Positions 26,581 through 40,442 of a DNA stretch of 64,000 bases are shown here, one piece after another. The position numbers and the translations under genes are program-made. The stretch lies in the NCBI GenBank assembly GCA_029747015.1, contig JAKOGI010000144.1:765001-829000 (forward strand). The letters are read 5' to 3'. Below the pieces are notes generated by a model. That model saw only the letters and a list, made by a program, of their open reading frames with translations, made no database searches and was not told the DNA's origin. The stretch is from Carnegiea gigantea (taxonomy: Eukaryota; Streptophyta; Magnoliopsida; Caryophyllales; Cactaceae). How positions within the stretch are numbered: the stretch's first letter is position 1; the number at the start of each line of letters is the position of its first letter.

Positions 26581-29500
26581 ATGATGGCGTCTGTACTCGT
26601 GAGTGCTGCAACAAGTGACAAGCTAACTGAAGTTGACTGGGCCAAGAACATTGAGATCTGTGAATTAGTTGCACGCGATCAGAGGTATTCATCTAAATGT
26701 ATTAAAATAAATGAATCGATGTGGCTTTAAAGACATACCTAGGTGGTGGTGGAGAATCTAGGCTTTGCAGCATAAGTTCTAGTTTGGCTTTCTTAGCATC
26801 TGTTTCCATATCCAGATTTTTGTTTTATCTATAGCATATGAATGGGTGCGCTATTGAATGGGAAGTTCAGATGGAAGAGAGCCCAAAACTTGGCTGAACG
26901 AAATGGATAGATTTGCCTCGAAATTGTGGTCTCAGCCTCTCAGGCAACTCTTTCCGCTGGCTCGTTTCGTTCCTGTCCATCTGCTGAATTGTTTTGCGAT
27001 GATTCTATGCAGGGAAGCAAAGAATGTTATAAAAGCGATAAAAAAGCGCTTGAATAGTAAAAGCCCAAATGCTCAACTATACGCCGTAATGGTAGGTACA
27101 GCTATGTAGACCTTTTGGATTGCGTAATTCCGTATCTATTAAATGTTGGTGATTGCACTTGTATAATGCTATCAGGACAATGTATCCCTACAGAACTCTT
27201 TTATTTGGACATAACCATTCTTGCTTCACAGAATAGGCTGACCATTAGATTCTTATTTGGTTTTCTAGCTCTTGGAAATGCTGATGAACAATATCGGTGA
27301 AGCTGTCCACAAGCAGGTTATTGAAGTGGGGCTTCTCCCCTTATTAGTCAAAATTGTTAAGAAAAAGGTAATTATTCTTTTTACTGTCTGTCATGAAGAT
27401 GATTCTGAGAGGCTCTACAGCAAGCAACTGCTTTCGGTTCTTTATTTTGTTTTACCTCTTAAGCGCATGACCTGATTGCTTGTTCATGTTTTGCAGTCGG
27501 ATTTGCCTGTCCGAGAAAGGATATTCCTTCTACTAGATGCTACACAGACATCTGTTGGCGGAGCTTCTGGAAAGTTTCCACAGTATTATGATGCTTACTA
27601 TGAGTTGGTGGTAGGTGCAAACATGTATGCACAATTGAACTAGTAGTTCTTTTTTTTTTTGGGGGGGGGGGGTGTCCTCTAAATGGTGAAAGCACATAAA
27701 AGATCTTATGGCTTTTATGGCTTTATTTATCCAGCTGATTCTGATGTCTGATTTTCCATCTGTTTTTGTCCTACTCTTAAACTTTGCCTTGCGTACACAA
27801 TGATAATGAATGAGACCTATAAATCGAACATGTAATTACCTGCCAACATGTAGCCTTTGAGATTCTTGAAGTTATTTAGTATTCTAGTGCATGATAATGG
27901 CGCACAGTATTACTGTAGTATTCGTTTATCCTCCCTAGAAAAGATAGATCAGACACTGAGCTCCCATTTGCATTTTCCCCACAAACCTAAAAGGCCTCCC
28001 AATGACATTATACTCTTTTTGCACAATGAAATTACGAAAGTAGAGAACTTTGTCTGATTAATTCTTCTGGTTTCTAACCAATTGCTGGAACTCAGTCTGC
28101 ATGTGTATGAATGCTCTTTTGAGTGGTTCAGTGAGGCTTTAGCCTGAAGACAGTAAATCTAAGGGGCTCATGAGGGTTTAGCCATTTTTGAGTGGTCCGG
28201 TGAGTGAAGGACAGTAGAACCTATATTTGTGAAGAGATCTAGTTATGTCTCTTCAAACCTTTTCACATTGTTCTTCCTGCAACCTCTGGGGGCATCAAGC
28301 TTGGGAGAAATATCTCTATACACGTGTCTGGACTTTTGTAAGGAATCCCCCACCCTCACCTCCTGCCTGTCTGCACATTTTAATGTTGTTTAGTACACAG
28401 GAGGAGAAGAACGCTGCCCCACAGGTTTGGGAAGGAAAGGGAGAAGAGAAGGTTACAGATGTGTCTTTGTTGCCAATTTCCATAGGAGCATTCTCTAGGA
28501 GTGACCAGAGGATTAGTTCGAAATAGTACAGGGGATGAAATTCTTGGCTCGTCTATTGTGTTTGTATGAGAGTGAACACGAAAACTTTGAGGAGCGTGAC
28601 CTTTTTAGTGTCTTTGTTGGATGAATTATGCATATGTTATTTTTTACTTTGTTAGTTCTCCCCCCTCCCCTTTTCTCTCTTGATACCTTCCCTCTCTGGG
28701 TCAAGATCTAAGATCTTTTGTTCTGTCTGCTTCTGGTTGGATGTAAAAATGATTTCTCACCTGTAAAGCTTAGGGGTTGCTTTTGTTTAATCAGAGTGCA
28801 GGTGTGAAGTTTCCTCAACGATCTCGTGCTGTCCCATCTGATCAACCTTCATCAGGAGCAGCCCAGAATACTTTAACAGTTGCGCAAATTGCCTCTGCTA
28901 ATGGAGAAAGGGCCATGAGACAGGAAGAACCTCAGCCTCCTCCTGGATCCAGGTAATTTGACCTCAAGACTTTCTTGCCCACTCGGTTAAATTCTGGTAA
29001 CTTGATTTTTAAGGGAAGTTACAATTTAGATGTAGCGCCCAAAATTCAAAACTGTAAGAGCAAAACTGTAAGAGAACGCGATGACAACTGATCAGACATC
29101 TGCAGATATGTTATAAATTACAATGCCAATACCAGCCTGATTGGCTCAACATAGTGGATTTACAGATAAGCAATTCCAGCTTATTACTGAATGAGCATCC
29201 AATATACATGCCAACTGCTGTATCTGCAATTCTTGAGTGCTTTGAAAGGGAATTATATGCACTGAGGGTGGTTGCTATCATAGCAACAACTCTGTGTCTT
29301 GTAATTATCTTTCTCTCTGTAGTCTGAAATTTATACTTTGGTGAATGATGAGTGGCAAAAGAGATGTAATGTAAATAAAATAATTCAGTAAAAAAAGTTA
29401 CAAATAATATTATCAGGTTGAACTGCAAGTTAAGCATAATTGGGAAGTATGTAGTTTGACCTGGCAGGGTTCAAATCCTGGATCCGCTCCTGATCACAGC

Positions 29501-32500
29501 CCTCCTAGTGTAGCTGGACCTGGCAGCTGGAGAGCATGCCATTCTAGCATTTCGATTTCTCCCTCTTTAGAATACTTTCTGTAAACATTTTTAGGTTGTA
29601 GATTTATTAGTGTTGCCTCAATCATATATTTCAATGAAGAATTTCTCATTTAACTATGCATTTCCGTGCAGCATAATTGAAAAGGCTAGTGCTGCGATGG
29701 AGGTTCTACGAGAAGTCCTTGATGCAGTTAACGCTCAAAATCTTGAGGTATATTCCAAACTCATTTCGTATTGATTTAAGCAAGAATTGATCTAGATGTT
29801 GCAGTGACTTAATTCGGATCCTGAATGCTTGCATATGTGCAAATCATGTTCCGTTTTGCTGAAAATATATATCCTGGAATGTCTTGGTTCTTTTGCTACA
29901 TCATTGTCTTCCAGTTTACAAAAATATTATCGCATGGCTCTGAAATGATCATTACCAAAAGCCTCACTGAATTGGCCGTAGGACCTCCACCCTCCTCCTC
30001 TTCCCTCCCCCGGGGGGGGGGGGTAGGGGGCGGTTCTGCGCATTCAACTTGAATTATATAGGTTGGATATACTAATGCAGTCATCGATCGGTTTTGTCTT
30101 GTTGACATTATCTGACTTGTCTCAAAGTCCACCTTCATCATTTTATTTGTATGTCTGTGTTTTACGAATCGAAGGTAGCAGTGGATCAACCTATTCCTGT
30201 TCAGTTTACTCATCTGGGTAATCTTATAACATGTTGAAACTGAAAGTGAGACATGATCTTGTCTTAGTTGACCTAGGTTGGAAGAAACTGAATGCATGAT
30301 TTGGCATGTGTTAGGAGAGTATAGCATTTTAGCCTACTTGATATGATATCTTCACTAAGAGGCATGAAAACTGGTCCTTGCCAGGGCAAACCAGGCTTTA
30401 ACAACTATTATGTGTCTAGCTTGTGCCAGAAAACAAAAAATTGTAAGTTTGGGGGGAAAATTACAAAGACAAACTCAAGTCTATCTTCCCGGTACTCGGT
30501 TCTAGTACCATATAAATTCGTTTGGAGTTCTTTCTTTGCTTGCTTTTCTAGGCATATCACCTTATATATTTGAATTCTCCTATTTTCTCTTCAAACTGAA
30601 TCAAAAGTTACATAAGAGCGTCTAGCTTGTACCAGAAAACAAAAAATTGTAAGTTTTGGGGGAAAATTACAAAGACAAACTCAAGTCTATCTTCCTGGTA
30701 TTCGGTTCTAGTACCATATGCATTCGTTTGGAATTCTTTCTTTGCTTGCTTTTCTGGGCATACCACCTTATATATTTTAATTCTCCTATATTCTCTTCAA
30801 ACTGAATGAATAATTACATAAGCTCATAAAGAAAGGGGCCTGTAAATGGGATTCTGTAAATTGTAATAAATTTGTCAATCAACTTTCTTTGTCGTTTATG
30901 ACTTAGCCCATTTATTGAATCTTCTGCTCATAATTTTTTTTTTTTTTTGCATGTTTGAAGTGTCCATTTGTAGAAACTGAGTTTGAGCACTGAATTGCAG
31001 TGCATAGCTCTACTAAATTCGAAATGTCCCTTTGTTTCTGTTTAGGCAGCGAAGGATGAGTTCACACTTGATCTAGTGGAGCAGTGTTCATTTCAAAAGG
31101 ACCGTGTGATGCACCTTGTGATGTCTTCCAGGTAACACTAAATTGTTTTGGTTGTCATATACTTTGATGTATGTGCTCTTCACCAAGATATCCTAGTGCT
31201 GACAGAGTACTGGTTTTAGGTGTAATATACAATTATGAATGGGATGGCTAATACATTATACTTCATGTTTTGTTTTAAGCTGCCAGTGCTTAGCATTGGC
31301 AAAAATTTGGGTTTGGGTTGGACAAATCGGACAATGTCAAAATTTAGACACGAAATTGATGACTGATACCCGGTTTTTCCGGGTCGGATAATTCGAAAAA
31401 GGCTAAATTCCGATCAAAATCTGGTTCGGACAATAGGAATATGAAAAATGTTGTGTCCATATTAAAAATTCGGATGAAAGGTTCATGAATGTTCCCAATT
31501 TTTCCGGGTTGGGTATTCAGGTCGGACAAATTTTTTCCAGCACTGCCAGCTGTTAAACTTTCACAAATGATAAGAAATTCTTGTCAAATCTTTCCCCATC
31601 TGTTGTCAGTGTTATGGGCTTTTGAACATTTGAGTATTTCTATTGGTACACTACTAATCAGCACCCTTGTAATTATATATGAATAATAATTGCATAATGA
31701 GCTGGAATAAATTCAAGGAACCTCTGATGCTATTAATCTTAGAAATAAGTGAACTAGTGCGTTTGGCACAAAGCTGTTAGTGCTACTGAACCCCTTTCGC
31801 ATTACACCCCCCCTAAAAAAAGGAGGAAAGAAAACTATTGTCATGAGACAGAAACGATGAATAGAATAGTTAGAATTTGAGACTTAATTACTTTCTATAC
31901 CCTAAAATAAGTAAAATTTCCCACTCAAAGATGTCAGCTGTGTTCATCTTTCTTGCAATCAGAGACGAGAGATTGGTTTCCCGGGCTATTGAACTGAATG
32001 AGCAGTTGGGCAAGGTTTTGGCAAGACATGAGGCACTCCTTTCACGTCGGCCGTCATCGACTGCAATTCCTGTTGAGAATTGTGATGATTCGACTCCTAC
32101 TTCGAACCATAGGAATCATGTGGGTAGCGGCACTTGGGCCTCGAACCATAGTAATCATGCCGCTCAGCCGACTTCAAGATCCAACGGTATCAGCCTTATT
32201 GACCATGAAGAAACAGATGAGGAAGAGGAGGCAGAGCAGCTTTCTCGCAGGTGCATCTGAGTCCCTCTGCTTTTACATGTGTTCTTAAAAACTCCTGGGT
32301 TGCTTCCCCTTTTGTATCGATGCATTAGATATTGTTCTAACTTTGGAACTTAATCCAGGATACGTAAAGGAAAAGCCCATGTGAAGCCCGAAGATGAAGA
32401 TAGTGAGGAAGACAGACCCTTTGGATTGTCTCCCTCTTCCATTCCAAGTGAAAGATTGAACCGACCTCTTATACGACCACTAAGTCTCGACCCACCATCC

Positions 32501-32695
32501 CCTGAAATCAAGGCACCTCCTCCTCTGGCTACATCAATACCACCCCCTCCTGCAAAACACGTTGAGAGGGAAAGGTTCTTCCAGGAGAAGCGGGGTGATG
32601 GTGCTGCATTGGCTGGTCACATGAGGGGTCTTTCTTTGCACAGTCGCAATGCTAGCAGCAGCTCTTACACTGGGAGCATTAGTTCTAGTGAGTGA
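26581..32695 (+). CDS. TOM1-like VHS-GAT protein (TOL family)
   Basis: Nine exons: 26581-26684, 27013-27091, 27269-27367, 27497-27610, 28795-28952, 29672-29747, 31046-31131, 31963-32250 and 32359-32695. They total 1341 nt and encode 446 aa with all phases matching. Residues 1-135 form a VHS domain ([50 protein letters not shown]). About 186-266 is a GAT domain ([37 protein letters not shown]). The tail is acidic then Pro-rich. TOM1-like proteins bind ubiquitin and act as ESCRT-0 substitutes in plants, sorting ubiquitinated plasma-membrane cargo at endosomes. The N-terminus is closest to the TOL7/TOL8 type as I recall it. Two ATGs open the frame (26581 and 26584); the first is used here. Confidence 0.93.
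30415..30822 (+). repeat. Direct tandem duplication, two 202-bp copies, in a TOL intron
   Basis: 30415-30616 and 30621-30822 are near-identical (start TCTAGCTTGT, end TTACATAAG) with a 206-bp offset. Both carry AAAATTACAAAGACAAACTC and TTCTTTCTTTGCTTGCTTTT. They sit in the intron between the sixth and seventh coding exons and avoid the splice sites. Confidence 0.9.
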
Positions 32696-34767
32696 CCCAT
32701 ATATCATCCCACTTCGATTTCTATTATTTGTCAGGACTGGCTTTTAGCAGTTGGAGTGTCGTTTCTATACCACGACATGCAAGCAGAAGATATTTCTAGT
32801 GGCGTTATGGTTCTGGGTTGGCTACGTGAGTCTGATAATATGGGTTGGCTGGGTTTTTGTTTGACTCAATGAGTTTGTGTGGCATCTAAGTTATTGTTCT
32901 CTTCATCAACCTTTGTTGGGGACTGTGTAAATGAGTTAACTTCTCTGAAAATTCAGCTGCGGGTGTATATGAATACTTATTTCAATTTCAGGGTATAGAC
33001 TGTGTAGTTACAGTTTTTGCGTACTTGTTTACATCTATGCTCTAGCTTCAATGTATGACATGAGCAGCTACTTGCATTTACCATCCCATAAAGAGGTGAC
33101 AGCGACTCTTATTTGAAGGACGGCTATGAAAATATTGGCGACTATTACTGCACTCACCATTTGATGACGACTGTTGATTTCTTCGTTGTAGGGCTTGAAT
33201 TGAAGGAGACAAGATTTTATGTAGTGTTACTCACAGGGGGTTATCAGTTAGGTTGCCTTTGTTTTTGTTTATAATTTTTATTATGTATGCAACACTTTAT
33301 AATCTGTTTTTTGATTTGAATATAATTGGAGCTATAGCATGTGATCGAAGTAGGTTAGAGCCATTCTAAATACTACTGCATTGGCTAAGATATGTCCACT
33401 TGAGAGTTACGTTTATGGTCTAAATAAAATAAAGAAGGGACCAATTTAAGGGATGGGAGGTGGGGTGAGGGTTGGCCGTTGCATGAGACTTATAACGACG
33501 ACTCTTTTTCTCGCTACCTGCCGCTTTCCTTTCTCTTGCCACTCGCAGTCCATGCCTCCATGGCTATTCGTAGAGCCAGGATCTAACTCGATACTATAAC
33601 ACTATGAATTTGATCTGAAGTTATTGAGAAAAATATAAAGGCGATTCGAACTAAATTGATTTTAACCCCAAATGTGACATAATCTTAGTGTTTAGCTTGA
33701 AAACTTATTGTTTTTTACTTTTGAGAAAATTTAACGGTCAACACGAAATTGACCTGTTTATTAAATGATCGATTTGAGTGGACCTATTTCCTGCTCTAGT
33801 TATGCTATTCGTTACTTCATATAAGTCATTACCCCCATTAAAAAAATAATTCTGCTGAAATTATAGTGAAATGCTAAAATCTTACAGCAAGATGTAATAA
33901 GTGACTACATTCTATGACTCAAGCCCCTTGTCTCTAGGGTATAAGTTTTGCGTTTAAGGGTTTCGAGTTGAGAAGTTTAGAATTTAAGTTCGTTTTTATT
34001 TTAGGCATGTTCTTTTTGACTTATCATAAATATTATTTATAAGCATTCAACAACTTTCAGTACAACTTAGCATAATTAGCACAATTCAGTACTGTTATGT
34101 ACTTATTGAAAATACTTAGTTATATTTTCTTCAACTATTCAGTGTGTTTCAGCATGATTTAGCATGTTTCAATATTAATTATCATGTTTAACCAATAATT
34201 ACTTCTCATAAGTCGAAAAGAACCTACCGTTTTATTATTTCATGCACTCCTCTCTAAATTTTTCATTATCTTTTAGCGTCAAGTTCTATAACATTGCTGA
34301 AAAGTTCTAAATGATTTCTTTTTTCTACTTGGTTCAAATCTAAATTTTAGAATCTGTGCATTTTTATAAAAGTTGATCCTTTTTTAAATTTATGACTATT
34401 AAAATTTATTTGAATCTACTTTGATATTCATATGAATTCCACACAAAATTATGGCAATACATGCCAATATATATAACCATAAAAAAAGGGGCCAAACACA
34501 ACTGGCGCAAATTCACTATATTCATTCTGATCTGAACTCAATGCACACTCAGTTTTTAATTTGCTTCCCACCCAAGAAAAAAAGGACAAAAGAAAAAAAA
34601 AATACATTCATTGACCAACCCTCAAAGTGCGAGCTTTTCTAAACAATGGGATTTGATTGGGTGAAGAGGAAGTGGGTCGGCTAGCCTGTTTGCATGAATT
34701 CCCGTAACCCTCTCCATCTTCTCTCTCGTACAGTACAATTACACGTTCACTTGCTCACTTCTCACTC
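32696..34767. other. 3' UTR of the TOL gene and AT-rich intergenic DNA
   Basis: The TOL 3' UTR probably extends a few hundred bases. The rest is AT-rich with no frame or RNA gene that I can support. Confidence 0.5.
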
Positions 34768-34775
34768 TATTTATA
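34768..34775 (+). promoter_or_regulatory. TATA-like box of the SnRK2 gene
   Basis: TATTTATA lies 178 bp upstream of the kinase ATG, inside a CT-rich promoter/leader stretch. Spacing fits a TATA box with a leader of about 140-150 nt. Assignment is by position only. Confidence 0.45.
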
Positions 34776-34945
34776 CCCCAACTGCAATTTCAACTTCATT
34801 TATGCATGCATAATTTCTGCAATTCAATCTCTCTCATCCATTTTGCTTTCTGATTCAGTTTCCCCCCTTCATTCCCTGTGCTTCCACCACAACCCATCAA
34901 TCATTAACAGGGAACTAAAGAAGATCGAAATCAGAGGACGTGAAA

Positions 34946-37900
34946 ATGGAGAAGTACGAGGTAGTGAAGCAATTGGGAGCTGGGAATTTTGGGGTTGCAA
35001 GGCTTATGCGTCACAAAGAAACCAAAGAGCTCGTTGCAATGAAATACATTGAACGCGGCCAAAAGGTTGTTTAATTAATTTTACTCAAAATTAGTTCAAC
35101 AGTAAGTAACACTACATACTAGCTAGTAATTCGCAATTTCTAATTTTGTTTTGATTTTGGTGGGCAGATTGATGAGAATGTGGCCAGAGAAATCATCAAT
35201 CACAGGTCGCTTCGTCACCCTAATATTATTCGATTCAAGGAGGTATATGGGCATTTTGCCTTTTTTTCCCTTCAATCTCCTTCTCCTCTTTCTTTTCGAT
35301 GTTAAATTTGTGTATGAAATCGAGTAATAGTACTTAATTAGTTGATCATTTGATGTGCAAAAAGGTGGTCTTAACACCGACCCATTTGGGGATTGTGATG
35401 GAATATGCTGCCGGTGGAGAGCTGTTTGATCGAATCTGCACTGCTGGTCGTTTCAGTGAGGATGAGGTAGCCTCTACTTTATCTCTCTCTTACCTCATCC
35501 TGCTTTTGTCTCTTTTCCTTAGGCTGTTTTTCATTGTTTTGATGCTAGAATGCTTCTGGGTTGAAGATGGAAAGCTAGTTTAGTTACCAAAGATTTGTGG
35601 GTTAATTAAACTAGAACTGGGTTTTTGCAAATTCTTTTCATTTTCATATAACCACCCCCAACACCCCAAAAAAAAAAAAAAGCAAAGAAGAAATTTTTTT
35701 ACTCAGGACATGTCCGGTGGAAGGTTTTTCATTAACAGTTCAAAGTCTGCATCAATTTAGCAGAACAAACTCACTTTTCTTCGAGGAAACGTGCTTACTT
35801 TTTGCTGTAGGGGGTCCATATTAGAATACCTCCATTGAAGATTCAATGGAAAAATTTAGGAACCGCCAAATTCACCAGAACCATAAGTGTATACTTTTTC
35901 TCTTTTAAATTTTCTTATTATTATTTTTGACTAAATTTGATAAAAAGTTGTATTATTTTTGACTAAAAGAAGTGTCCTACTGTGTGTAGTGGTACATATT
36001 TGCATATGCATATTAATTCAGCCTTTGTATTTTCTGCATCTTGTTTGGGTGTTGGAAATGGGACCCACTAGACAGTTACAGCACACTGTTGTCTAATTTC
36101 AACCCACAAGAACTCATTCTGAATCTTTGCTGAGGAGGAATAAAAAGGGAAGAGGATCTCTTCATTTTTCTATGGTTTTTTGACTTTTTCACCTTGGATT
36201 GTATGGATTAAAGCAAAATGCCTATCTAAACTTCCTCTGTTCGGTTTTTGTGGAGTTGTAGATAGTCTACTATTTTTTAATCTTGGGTCAATCGGAAGTA
36301 GTTTCTCTGTAATTTTGCAATTCAGGGGGTAAGATTGCTACATCAGACCCTCATATCCTTCCTGGTGGTGGAATTTTTGAGGTATTGGATTTGGATTTGG
36401 GCTAAGATCCTTTCATTTTTCTCTCCCCAATCATGCTTTCCCGTTCTATTTTGACAACCCCTGTTTTTAGAAAAGAGTAACATAAAATGAATGAGCAATT
36501 CTACAGATTTCTCCATATAAATCACCAAACTAAATGATTTTTTTGTGTTTTTCCCTCCTTGAAGCGAAAATGTTGTCTTAAACGGTATAACTGTGTTCTA
36601 TATAATTTCTCCAGGCTAGATATTTCTTCCAGCAACTTATCTCAGGTGTTAGCTTCTGTCATTCTATGGTAAGAAACAACTCTCCCTCAGTAACATTATT
36701 TGTTGTAATGGGAGCTTGAGGCAGGGGTAACATATGTGCCTAATCCATTTCCTGCAGCAAATATGCCATAGAGACCTAAAATTAGAGAATACATTGTTGG
36801 ATGGAAGCCGTGCACCTCGCCTGAAGATTTGTGACTTTGGTTATTCCAAGGTTAGATAAATCTAGTAAACGCTATGGTTTCTGCATAGCTCAGGATAGCA
36901 TTCATGTGAATTTTGATGTTAGCATGTGTTTGTTTGAGCAAGTTGCTATATTTAATCCGCCTATTGATTTGTTTATTGTAAACTTGGAATTTTAGTCTTC
37001 TCTTCTGCATTCAAGGCCGAAATCAACAGTGGGGACTCCTGCTTACATAGCGCCAGAAGTACTTTCAAGGCGAGAATATGATGGAAAGGTCAGTCCTTGA
37101 AGATTGTAAGTCAAGAATAAAGGTGTATAGTAATTGTAACTTGCATTGTGCAAAATAGACAAAGATTAGTCTCGGCTTGAGCTCGCTTGATGAGCTTACT
37201 AGGACAACTGAAGAGGCGACAAAGCCTAAAGGCATCCTGTCATAGTAGTCGTACTTTTAGTGACTGTTGAGAAATGTTAAGATAAGCCATGACTCGAAGT
37301 TGCCGTATTCTCTCGAGTTTTGGGCAGCTCTTTCTCTTGCATTCTTGAGATAAGGGAAAAAGTTGGCAATGCACATCCTTCTAAGGAAATTATGGGCTAC
37401 TATAAACAAAGGCATATGATGGGTTGCTTAGTTGATAGTTTTCCTGGACCAAACCAAAGCCATGTGAACACATGGTGTGAATTCAGTCTGCTGCAAATTT
37501 AAGTGCATGCTAATTTTAGCAATAGATTTGTGGCTCATGTTACATTAATTAAGCAGCAATTAATTTATGTCTATTTGAGTCTAACTTGGTGTCTTTAGAT
37601 TGTATCTTCATGTGACTAAAGTATGGTGAGCATTTATTTTTTTTTGGGGGGGGGGGGGGATCTTATATCTTTTAAAAGTCAACGGATCTCTATTAATTCT
37701 GGGATAGATTATTCAGGGTCCTGAATCTCACTCCCAGGTACAGGGATAATAGTGGGATGGCATACCAATCAAAGCTGAGAATCCAACCAATGGATATACT
37801 ATGTAAAATGTGAGGGCAGTGGTATATCATTGGAGGAAGGCACCTACATAGAAAATGACAATTCCTTTAAGATTGTGTCTACTCACTATTCAAGAATAAG

Positions 37901-39833
37901 CCATCTGTATCCCTGAATAAGACTTGATATGCCTTTGAAGTTATTTCTGTTCTTCCAAACTTACATCTATATGTGTCTTACTTTCCGTTATTGCTCACAA
38001 AGCAAGAACTTCGGACCTTGTGTTTTCCCTCTTGGCTCAGTATTTGTTGCTGTGACTATGAACTATGCATTTGATGATCAGCTGGCAAGGATTACTGCTC
38101 CATCCCCGTAAGACCACAAGGAATGAAGTTGATTTGTTGGACATATGATAGAATGGTTGCATAATCAATTTATTTTCCACGTACATGAAATCATATTAAA
38201 TTTCTAAATCAATATTTACCTCAATAAGCACAAATCTTGATTAGCTTTGGGCCTCTTGAATCTTCGAGGATGATTTAATGTCCATCCCTTTCCATTTTTG
38301 AGCTTATTGCTGCTGCTGATGGCAGCTTTATTAGTTTAGTCATAGCTGTACAATAGGATTATTAAGAGGTCTGGTGCAATAGCATTGTATGGTTATCGAC
38401 GTCTCCATGGCTCCATTTTGACGTAAATATCTCATTCCATTTATTTATTATTATTCTTTTTTTTCCTGTTCTCTAATTGTATGAGCCAATGCTTAAGGCA
38501 CCTGCTCCGTGTTTGCTGCATTGTTTTGTTAGTGTTGGAAGAGACGACTTTATTTGGGCATCTGAAAATTCTATCACCTACGTTTTATTTCAACTATTCC
38601 ATTTGGCTTCAAATGACCTTTGTCCTTCTGATTAATTGAGCAGTTATGTTCGTGTTTGATATATGCTGAAGTTGGTCCTAATGTTTAGATGGCAGATGTT
38701 TGGTCGTGCGGAGTGACCCTCTATGTTATGCTAGTCGGAGCATACCCCTTCGAAGACCCAGATGATCCAAAGAATTTCAGAAAAACAATTACGGTATTCT
38801 CACCTGTTTTAACTTATCATACTGTTGTAGATCTCATCATTTCTATTTCTGCTAAATTGAGTAATTGTTTTTGTGATGATCTCTATTGCAGAGAATTATG
38901 AATGTGCAATACAAAATCCCAGAATATGTTCACATATCAAAGGATTGCAGACATTTGATATCTCGAATTTTCACTACCAGCCCATCAAGGGTATGTCCTG
39001 CATGCCTTTCTGTTCTCTATTAATGTCAGTCTGTATGCAAACTATCATTGATCGCTAGTGTCGTACGTTTTCAATGAATCTGCATGCCTTGCTGCCAGCA
39101 TTTATTCCGCAGATTGAATTCTTATATTGGCAGATCAGTTATGGATAATCCTGTATTTGGTTTATATCAGTATATGGGCCCTTATGAATGCTGATGAGGC
39201 ATGCACCTTAATGGCACAAAGGCAATGCTTCTTAACCCCATATTTGGTTTATATCAGGGCATATGGCCCAATCAGCGATCAATTTCACATCCCATTTTCT
39301 GTCTGCGTTAGCTTGTAAAGCTGTCACAAATGCCCAAATAATTGTCATTGCATGTGAATAATTATGCTACTGTAGTCCTGTCTGTTTATACATTGATTTG
39401 CCTGAACCTGAATGATTTGAAGGACAGTCCCTGTAGTTAGATGACTTCCATCAGTTGCTTCTTTCTCCTAAATTCACTATATTATCACGGATTGCAGAGA
39501 ATTAGCATTAGGGAAATCAAAAGTCACCCCTGGTTTTTAAAAAATCTCCCAAAGGAGCTGACAGAGCAAGCCCAAGCCGTCTACTACCAAAGAGATAACC
39601 CGAGCTTGTCTTCCCTTCAAAGTGTAGAAGAGATCATGAAAATTGTGAACGAGGCCAGGAAGCCTGCCATGGTTTCAAGATCCGTCCCAAAATGGGAGGC
39701 CGAGACTGAAGAAGATGGGAAAGACGGAGGTGAAGGAGTAGTAGAAGAGGAGGAGGAGGAGGAGGAGGACGACGACGATTATGAGAAGACAGTGAAAGAG
39801 GTCCATGCAAGTGGAGAGTTTGTTATCAGTTAA
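34946..39833 (+). CDS. SnRK2 serine/threonine protein kinase, subclass I type
   Basis: Nine exons: 34946-35065, 35168-35242, 35365-35466, 36615-36668, 36758-36850, 36996-37088, 38689-38793, 38892-38990 and 39498-39833. They total 1077 nt and encode 358 aa, with every intron in phase 0. Visible features are the Gly loop GAGNFGVA (11-18), catalytic Lys33, HRD at 121-123, DFG at 143-145, and an activation loop with KSTVGTPAY, in which Ser158 is the equivalent of the activating serine in OST1. The SnRK2 box is at about 286-303 ([16 protein letters not shown]). A Glu/Asp-rich tail ends [14 protein letters not shown]. SnRK2 kinases act in osmotic-stress and ABA signalling. The Glu-rich rather than Asp-rich tail and the VHASGE end point to the ABA-independent SnRK2.4/2.10-like group. 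All key catalytic residues are present. Confidence 0.96.
37637..37659 (+). repeat. T9 G14 tract in an SnRK2 intron
   Basis: Another T-run joined directly to a G-run, in the 1.6-kb intron between the sixth and seventh exons of the kinase gene. Confidence 0.85.
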
Positions 39834-40411
39834 GCTTTTGTGTTCTTTACGACCGTATTAATCTGTATGTTGTTCCATTACTCATATTTTTCTAATAAGT
39901 GTTCATAGAAGACATCCACTATTGCAAAAAAAAAAAGGAAAAAAAAAGATGTTTGGGACTGTAACTTCGTAGAAGTTTGTACTATTTACCTCATGCGGAC
40001 ATGAAATGTGACGTAATAAACTAAACTCCTTTTCTGTACCTTATTTATACAAACAGTTCATGATTTTCAACCTTCTTCATTCCATGTTTGTAGAAAATTT
40101 CGGAGGATAATTCAGTTCAAGTTTCTCTCCAAATTGCAGAGAGTCATAAAAATTTTGGGGCAAATGAATGAACAAAGTGGCTATCATCATCATGTCTTTC
40201 TCATGGGGTTCAATTCATCCATGGAATCATTGCTTTCAAAGTGGAGGAGGATACGGTAATCAGATGACAACAGGCACGCATTTTAATCAGTGTAAGTTGG
40301 GTATGAGTGTGATTGAGCGGATTTTGGAAAAGCATTGTGCGTGCATTATTAATCTTAGCTCCTTTTTCTCCTTGCATAAGTTCTTTTCTGCGTTGACCAC
40401 CCCCAAACCCA

Positions 40412-40442
<31 letters not shown>

